A stretch of DNA of 64,000 nucleotides from Eurosta solidaginis (taxonomy: Eukaryota > Arthropoda > Insecta > Diptera > Tephritidae), in NCBI RefSeq assembly GCF_040869045.1, contig NC_090319.1, positions 243,219,832-243,283,831 of the forward strand. The letters are read 5' to 3'. Both the position numbers and the translations under genes were made by a program. Positions 57,932-64,000 of the stretch are shown here, in pieces. Numbering within the stretch: the stretch's first letter is position 1; the number at the start of each line of letters is the position of its first letter. Below the pieces are notes generated by a model, which saw only the letters and a list, made by a program, of their open reading frames with translations, was not told where the DNA came from and did no database searches.

Positions 57932-59120
57932 TACTGGCAGACCCAGCAGACGTGTGTCTGCCCTAAATTTGGTATATCTGCATATATTTTAATAAGCTTT
58001 TTTCGTCTAAATCTGCCCTCCCCCTCTTCTCTTTTTCTTAATCCTTTTATTCTCTCCTCCCTCCTTCTTTTTCGATTCATCTATCTCTATCTTCGTCTCA
58101 CTCTATCTCTTTCGCAGTATTTTGTTCCATTCCCATTCCGAGTCCCAGACCCAGTCCGTCTCTGGTCTCCTTCCCGGAAAAAAGCATCGTAAATATTAAT
58201 ATAGGCAAATTTATATACCAAATTTCAGGCAAATCGAATAGGACATATGTAAATAGGTATGTGGGTATTATTAACTCATGTGTTTATTTCGGCCTCGCAT
58301 GCATATTTATCAGTTTTGCCAGGTTTATGCGACTAAATCGAATATCACAATGAAAATGATGTACTTTAAAGCTCCCAGCAACAGCTTTCATTTGATATCC
58401 ATATTACACACACATTCTAGGGGTATCCGGGTCCACGTTTTGGCCTATATCTCGAGACCCTAGTCACCCAGCGGTATAAGAATTACACATCCTAGTGCTA
58501 CCCTGATCTACGTTTGGTAGGTTAGGTATGCAAATTACCCTATACTAAAGCACCTATAAATAGCTTTCATTTGTTATCCATATTGTATAAACATATTCTA
58601 GGGGTACCCAAGTCCACGTTTTGGCCTATATATCGAGACCCTAGTCACCAATAGGTATGAAAACTACCTCGTACTAAAGTACTCATCATTAACCTTCATT
58701 TGATATCTATATTGTATAAACACTGTCTAGGCGTACACGGCCCACATTTTGGCCTATATCCCGATACCCTAGCCACCCAGGGGTGTGAAAATTCCCTCTC
58801 CATATCCTATACACATTCTAGGGGTACCCGGGTCCACGTTTTGGCCTATATCTCGAGTCCCTAGTCTTCCAGGGGTACGAATGAAAGTACCCATAAACAG
58901 CTTCCATTTGATACCCATATTGTACAAACACTTCCCATGATTACCCAGGTCAACGTTTTGATCTCAAGACCCTAGCCAAAATGGGATAAAAAGTATCCTA
59001 TGTCCGTCTCCTGGTTCTAAGCTACCTCTCCACTAATTTTCAGCCAAATCTGTTCATCCGTTCTTGAGTTATAAATAATGTAACTAACACCACTTTCTTT
59101 TATATATGTACATATATAGA
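57932..59120 (+). repeat. P-family repeat, copy 4
   Basis: Head actggcagacccagcagacg, pyrimidine block, short CAGTCC tract, cccggaaaaaagcatcgtaa box, several diverged minisatellite monomers (about 58380-58980, with ggtccacgttttggcctata boxes) and the 3' end cgttcttgagttataaataatg...tcttttatatatgtac. Confidence 0.75.
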
Positions 59121-59310
59121 TGTAATTGTTTACGACATCACATTAGAAACTTCAAAAATATAAAACAGTATTTCTCCACTATTTAGTGGGTGTTATTATA
59201 CATACAAACATTCAAAAACCGCATCAAAGTCCGTTGCATAGTTTTACAGCTTTAAGCATTCAAAAGGACATAGGGACAGAAAAGGCGACTTTGTTTTATA
59301 CTATGTTGTG

Positions 59311-59812
59311 ATTGTTCCAGAGCGGTTAAGTTCTGCAGCTAGTATAATTTTCTCCAGCATCAAATAAAAGGTAAAGCACGATAGGGGGTCTCCCTGTCCG
59401 AAACCTAGAAATTCAGACATAGCGGCATATAGGACCTCCTTTTCGTGCTGGTGAAGGCGGCTTTAAAATCGAAGAAGAGGTGATGTGTGTAGATTTTTTT
59501 TCGCGGGTTTTTTCCAAGATTTGGCGAATAGTGAAAATTTGGTCGATGGTAGATTTACCAGCTCTGAAGCCGCACTGATAAGGTCTAATCAGCCGATTCA
59601 CGGTGGGTTTCAATTATTCGCATAATACACTTGACAGGAAGCAGAGGAAGAGGGCGGTCCACACTGCGCTGGAAGGACCAGGTGGAAACGATTTAAACTC
59701 CCTTGGTGTCACTAATTGGCGTCAGTTGGCAGAGCGAAGAAGCGACTGGTGCGCCTTGTTGGGCGGCCATAACCATTTAAACGGTTAAACGCCAATTAAG
59801 TAAGTAAGTGAG
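59311..59812. mobile_element. RTE-type LINE fragment with 5' inversion
   Basis: 59311-59632 is RT sequence on the minus strand (KPTVNRLI, YQCGFRAGKSTIDQIFTIRQ), with an internal deletion relative to the copy at 6664. From 59633 the element switches to the plus strand: QRKRAVHTALEGPGGNDLNS, LGVTNWRQLAERRSDW, a stop, and the 3' end gccaattaagtaagtaagtg. This head-to-head layout, with the 5' part inverted and the tail intact, is the known product of twin priming during target-primed reverse transcription. Confidence 0.8.
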
Positions 59813-61025
59813 TATTGGGTGCCCATGCAAGAAATTACGATATCACGAAAGTGTCATGAGAAATAAAAATTCGATTTCCTTTTAGCTGCTCTCATTTGAT
59901 GACCGTCTTGCATAAGCCGTATATAAGTTGCCTAGTTTTTGTTTTTTTATATACGCATACTCCATATGTACAGTTTTAAGATGAGTAAAGAGATATTTTA
60001 TTCAATATCCAAGCGGACCGTGGTATTTGCGTTGATTTTTTTTGCATCCATACTTCTGTCAACATATCAATATATGTATATGCTATTTGTGAGGATATGT
60101 TAAAGTGGTCCTGTAGATATTTTTCTTGTAGCTGGGTGCTGATGGACACTGCGAAATGTTGGTAACATAGACTTCCCGCGTCTATAATCAGCAAGCAAGT
60201 AATAAGCAAAATGATGTTTAGAAAGTACCTAAAGAAAGATGAGCCTACTGTTTTTATTATAGATATAATACTTTGCATAGACTTCCTTGGTTATAATAGT
60301 TAAAAGGGACGCAAAGGAAAGTGGAAGTGTTGCATTTGTTAGCATTTCGAATGTGAATTTTATGCACAGCTAATTTTGCAAAAACACCAAAATTCTGAAT
60401 GTGCAACAATGATGCAATTTCTGCCGTCTTAACAACACTTATGAATTTGTTTAACAAACACGCTAATAACTGCACGCTTTATGAAAAAACTCTTTTCATT
60501 AGAGCAAAAATTAAAATTTTTAAGGAGCTAAGTTGTAACATTTCTTATACTGCGCCATCCCTTGATGTACTGACGACAACAGATATAAGATTTAATCCTG
60601 AGAGAAAACCTTAATATCCATAAAATCATCGGCTCGGTGAACGCTGCAGCCAATTAACGACTTTATGAATTAAGCCCAAAACTAAACAGCCCCGCGAGAA
60701 CTTTTTTATCAAATGTAGATTTTTTTAGAAAAACATTAGTTTTCAGGATGTGAATCTTTTTTGAATTTGCGTGGAATAAGTGGCAAATATCACATCAGGT
60801 CATGATGTAATAACAAAGGCAGGTGAAGTAAGTTTTGAAAAGTGGAGTCTCATTTAACAATACTCGGCCTCATAACTTAAAGTGCTGCTTCTTGATTTCT
60901 GCAATATAGATTTTTTTCAGGATCATAAAAAATATTACATTCATGCCTTTCTTAAATATGAAGTAAAATCCAAGAATATAATGCCCGCGGTCTATACTTC
61001 CTTTTGTCGAAAAGCATAATTTCCT
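59813..61025. other. Mostly unassigned sequence
   Basis: No repeat family recognised. It contains one minus-strand open frame (59976-60278) of possible interest, listed separately. Confidence 0.4.
59976..60278 (-). CDS. Hypothetical small secreted or membrane protein
   Basis: 100 codons from ATG 60278 to a stop at 59976. Residues 16-38 form a basic-then-hydrophobic stretch (FRYFLNIILLITCLLIIDAG) that looks like a signal peptide or membrane segment. The remainder is polar, with an N-glycosylation sequon (HFNISS). It lies outside any repeat I can recognise. An AG acceptor-like site (tttctttag before gtactttc on the minus strand, near 60230) falls inside it, so the true coding region may be an exon instead. 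I do not recognise the family, and a chance frame is possible. Confidence 0.25.
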   Translation of the reverse strand: MQSIISIIKTVGSSFFRYFLNIILLITCLLIIDAGSLCYQHFAVSISTQLQEKYLQDHFNISSQIAYTYIDMLTEVWMQKKSTQIPRSAWILNKISLYSS

Positions 61026-61372
61026 TTTTATACTCAACGTGCTTTGCACACAGAGTATATTAACTTTGATTGGATAACGGTTTGTTGTACAGGTATAAAG
61101 GAATCGAGATAGATATAGACTTCCATACATCAAAATCATCAGTATCGAAAAAAAATTTGATTGAGCCATGTCCGTCCGTCCGTCCGTCTGTCCGTTAACA
61201 CGATAACTTGAGCTAAAATCGATGTATCTTTACTAAACTTAGTTCACGTACTTATCTGAACTCACTTTGTAGTGGTATAAAAAATGGCCGAAATCCGACT
61301 ATGACCACGCCCACTTTTTCGATATCGAAAATTAAGAAAAATGAAAAAATTCCATAATTCTATACCAAATAT

Positions 61373-61818
61373 GAAATAAAATAATTTAAAAAAATTGTTT
61401 AAGTTAAACGCTTTTATTGAAAATAATGCTTACATGAAGTAATAATAATACTAAAAGCTACAAAATAATTAGATATGTCCTAGGTACTAGTCATCACACT
61501 CCTCATCAATCTATGGTGTTGATCAGACAATTAAATAAAAGCGTTGGGCGCGTGAATTTTCTAAAAAATGTGAGGCGTAGTATAACCTGATCAAGGTTCA
61601 TTTGGTCTTACTTATGATTATCAATAGAAATTTGACGCATCCAACGCTTTTATTTAATTGTCTGATCAACGCCCTATATTGATGAGGAGTGTGATGACTA
61701 GTACCTAGGACCTATCTAATTATTTTGTAGCTTTTAGTATTATTATTACTTCATGTAAGCATTATTTTCAATAAAACCGTTTAACTTAAAAAAATTTTTT
61801 AATTATTTTATTTTCAAG
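61373..61818. mobile_element. Inverted-repeat element (arms ~180 bp)
   Basis: Left arm 61373-61547 (agttaaacgcttttattgaa, tacttcatgt complement, gatcagacaattaaataaaa) is inverted at 61634-61818 around a spacer of about 86 bp. The outer end of the right arm overlaps the C-terminus of the helicase remnant, so the arm may be that gene's 3' flank duplicated in inverted order. Confidence 0.75.
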
Positions 61819-61998
61819 TTTATAGTCTGTATTTAATTGCCTATTATTTCTCATTCTATTTAGTTCATTTGGTGACTCATTATTACAAGGACTCTTTCCT
61901 GACAATTTGTTACAATCTAAGTCCTCAATACATAATCCTTCCAAAGTCTTTACTCGACTCTGCGCCACGTATGCTTGTCCCTCCTCCAACTCCAAAAT
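61786..61998 (-). pseudogene. Pif1-like helicase C-terminal remnant
   Basis: The minus strand reads GQAYVAQSRVKTLEGLCIED followed by about 40 residues to a stop. G-Q-x-Y-V-A-x-S-R-V is the last conserved helicase motif of Pif1-type proteins, including the helicase half of Helitron Rep-Hel proteins (usually VALSR; here VAQSR). Upstream sequence is unrelated, so only the tail remains. Origin in an autonomous Helitron is likely but not proven. Confidence 0.65.
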
Positions 61999-62029
61999 AT
62001 TTTGATGTCACTTCTACCGGACCAAATAT

Positions 62030-62280
62030 GAGCCAAATCGGACATCATAGGTCGTTTTCTATTCATGTATGTATTATGTGTTCCAAATATGGACCAAATC
62101 GACCAAAAATACGATTTTTTTGAATATCTCGATCTTTGCACCACCTAGGGGCGATTTTTTAATAAGTCGCTTTCTATTCTTGTATGTATTATGTGTTCCA
62201 AATATGAGCCAAATCGCACCACAAATACGTTTTTTGTGAATTTCTCGATCCTTCCGCCACCTAGTGGCGATTTTTTTCTT
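62030..62280. repeat. ~116-bp tandem repeat
   Basis: ttctattc(a/t)tgtatgtatta at about 62057 recurs at about 62173 together with ccaaatatg(g/a)(a/g)ccaaatcg and tctcgatc(t/c)t...ccacctag(g/t)ggcga. Two units plus a partial. The aatatctcga box recalls the core of the 129-bp monomers, but the rest differs. Confidence 0.6.
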
Positions 62281-62603
62281 ATTATTACATTGTCATCAGA
62301 TTCTGAAATATGTTCCAAGTTTCAAGCTTTTAGCTTATCGGGAAGTTACATAAATTTCAATTACAAAATTCGTGCCAGCCAGCCAACCCAGCCTGTCAAC
62401 TCAAGCTAAATAAAACCCTTTAAAAAGGGATGACACATGGTAATTGGATTAGTTTATTGGCGCAAAATATAACTTTAGAAAAAACTTTGTAAAATGGGTG
62501 TGACACTTACCATATTAAGTAGAAGAAAATGAAAAAGTTTTGCAGGGCGAAATCAAAAGCCCTTGGAATCTTGGCGGGAATACTGTTCGTGGTATTACAT
62601 TTA

Positions 62604-62750
62604 TGTGACCCGGCCTATGAAAAGGTCGCTTATGACTCAAAAAAGAAATTGCGAGAAAGAGCTGTTAAAGATAAACAATGAATTTCTTCAGTTTCTTAGT
62701 AGTGGTAATTTTTTTGAGTCATAAGCCACTTTTTCATAGGCCGGGTCACA
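62604..62750. mobile_element. MITE, 147 bp, TA target duplication
   Basis: TIRs of about 41 bp starting tgtgacccggcctatgaaaa and ending ...ggccgggtcaca are inverted copies. TA occurs at 62602-62603 and 62751-62752, and the uninterrupted DINE sequence (25753-25768) reads through the site. TA duplications fit Tc1/mariner-type mobilisation. Confidence 0.8.
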
Positions 62751-62928
62751 TATAAATAAATTAGCGGTACCCGACAGATGATGATCGGGGTCACCCTGAT
62801 CCACATTTTGGTCGATATCTCGAAAACGCCTTCACATATACAACTACAACACTCCCTTTTAAAACCCTCATTAATACCTTTAATATGATACCCATATCGT
62901 ACAAACACATTATAGAGTCACCCCTGGT

Positions 62929-64000
62929 CACACACACTTCGATCATGGAGCGGGTAGTGCCGGGCTTGATAACCGATACCAAGATCGAATGGGCAGTGAA
63001 GACGTTTTCTAAGTCTAAATCGTCTGGCCCAGATGGTATATTGCCGGCCATGCTACAAGTTTCAAGTAGGGCGGTCGCTGAATGGCTTAAAATAATATTC
63101 GATGGGTGCATAAGACTGAATAATGTACCGCACTCTTGGAGAACTGCTCATGTAGCTTTCCTACCAAAGGCGGGGAAGATCGGTCACGTGTATCCCAAAG
63201 ACTATAGACCCATTAGCTTAACATCATTTCTGCTCAAAATTTTTGAGAGGCTGATATATGTGTACATAAAGTCCAACGTGCATGAAAAGCTGCTCTCCAC
63301 AACACAGCATGCGTACACCAAAGGCAAGTCGGTAGACACCGCATTGCATAGGGTGGTAATAAGCATAGAGAAAGCCCTGGAATATAAGGAATATGCTCTA
63401 GGAGTCTTCTTAGGCATTGCCGGGGCTCTCAATAATGTTTCTAAATAAGCGATTATGGATGGTCTTAATTACATTAAAGTACATCCAGCCTTAACGAGAT
63501 GGATCGGCTGCATGTTAAGTTGCAGGAAGATTACATCGCAAAGGGGATTGTACGAGGCCACGAAATCAGGAAACGGGGGAACGCCGCAGGGAGGGGCGCT
63601 ATCACCTCTGCTGTGGACGCTGGTCATCAACCAACTGCTCAGGCGATTCGATGAGGGACCCGATAAATTGACGGCATACGCGGATGACGGTGCAATGGTC
63701 ATAAGTGGAAAGTGCTTTACAACGACTAGCTCTTTGCTGGATCGGGCGCTTCGGGATATTCATACCTGGGCATCAAATGTCGGGTTGAAAGTCAACGCGG
63801 ATAAGACCGATATGGTCTTGTTTACAAAGAGGTACAAGGTCCCAAATTGGATCAGGCCTAAGTTAGGAGCGGTGACCCTACAGGAGAAACCTTGCGCAAA
63901 ATATCTAGGAATCATCCTAGACAGTAAGCTGCCATGGAAGCTCAACGTGGAGGAGAGGGTGTAGAAGGCTTCAACGGCACTTTATGCATGTAAAATAATG
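62929..64000 (+). pseudogene. LOA-like LINE reverse transcriptase, 5'-truncated, runs off window
   Basis: Plus-strand RT in one frame with stops: FSKSKSSGPDGILPAML, KDYRPISLTSFLLKIFERL, then motif A as LGVFLGIAGALNN (the family has an Asp where Gly now stands). After an in-frame TAA (63446-63448) come NGGTPQGGALSPLLWTL, LTAYADDGAMVI with an intact YADD, and AKYLGIILDSKLPWKL. A TAG follows at 63962-63964. The 5' end joins a DINE minisatellite at about 62929. The 3' end lies beyond the window, so RNase H, usual in the LOA clade, cannot be checked. Confidence 0.8.

Larger units (their letters stand above)
61026..62928 (+). mobile_element. DINE-1/Helentron-like element, truncated and interrupted
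   Basis: 5' end on the left: tttatactcaacgtgctttg at about 61027, then GTCC repeats (61160-61180) and GGGCGTGG blocks in complement up to about 61377. The element resumes near 62425 (gggatgacacatggtaattgg) and continues to about 62928 in the minisatellite, where a LOA-like LINE fragment begins. The 3' hairpin end is absent. The interruption holds a TIR element and a helicase remnant; a MITE sits further right. Confidence 0.75.

Noticed and set aside
1..64000. CRISPR-like array
   Set aside because: The regular repeats are 129-bp head-to-tail minisatellites without unique spacers, and the sequence is eukaryotic.

Overview
The window looks like repeat-dense nuclear DNA of a higher (schizophoran) fly, probably a tephritid or a relative. 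This rests on the repeats: DINE-1/Helentron elements with (GGAC)n tracts, tRNA-derived SINEs of a fly type, and R1-, RTE-, LOA- and CR1/Jockey-like LINEs. I found no intact host gene. Almost every open frame belongs to a transposon or is a chance frame in a repeat. The family calls come from reading motifs; no database search was possible.

Layout, left to right. 87-5602: two DINE/Helentron units abutting head to tail, carrying a ~129-bp minisatellite. 6664-8822: a 5'-truncated RTE-type LINE (minus strand). 9305-11202: a single DINE unit, then a 0.6-kb inverted-repeat element. 13990-20480: a nest in which a ~0.54-kb TIR element contains a degenerate hAT element (7 of 8 TSD bases match), which contains a second copy of the same DINE dimer. 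20537-23752 and 24582-26295: two more DINE units in opposite orientations. 26469-28113: a palindromic Tc1-like element made of two 3' halves head to head, with TA duplications. 28308-30090: a CACTG-ended DNA element. 31800-32640: a decayed copy of an arthropod repeat-encoded protein. 32969-36852: two copies of a second repeat family (P), with a 129-bp minisatellite and a SINE between them. 36853-39185: decayed repeats and tRNA-like retroposons.

39186-59120 is the structural centre. LINE copy a (39186-42568) is badly deleted. Next comes a three-level nest on the minus strand. An R1-clade LINE (42921-57503, 15-bp TSD) is interrupted by LINE copy b (44877-54134, 13-bp TSD), which is interrupted by a gypsy-type LTR retrotransposon (46815-52093, 279-bp LTRs, TATA TSD). 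Removing the insertions leaves an R1 of about 5.3 kb and a LINE b of about 4.0 kb. R1 itself landed in a third P-family copy, and a fourth follows.

59311-59812 is an RTE insertion with an inverted 5' segment, the signature of twin priming. 61026-62928 is a truncated DINE holding a TIR element, a Pif1-like helicase tail and a TA-flanked MITE. The window ends in a LOA-like reverse transcriptase pseudogene (62929-64000).

The most notable observations are these. The DINE and P families, otherwise different, share a homologous 129-bp minisatellite monomer. The DINE dimer appears to have moved as a unit and then lost or gained about six monomers. LINE b carries a 2A-like motif followed by a PHD-like Cys/His cluster. 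The gypsy element has a visibly broken genome but nearly identical LTRs.
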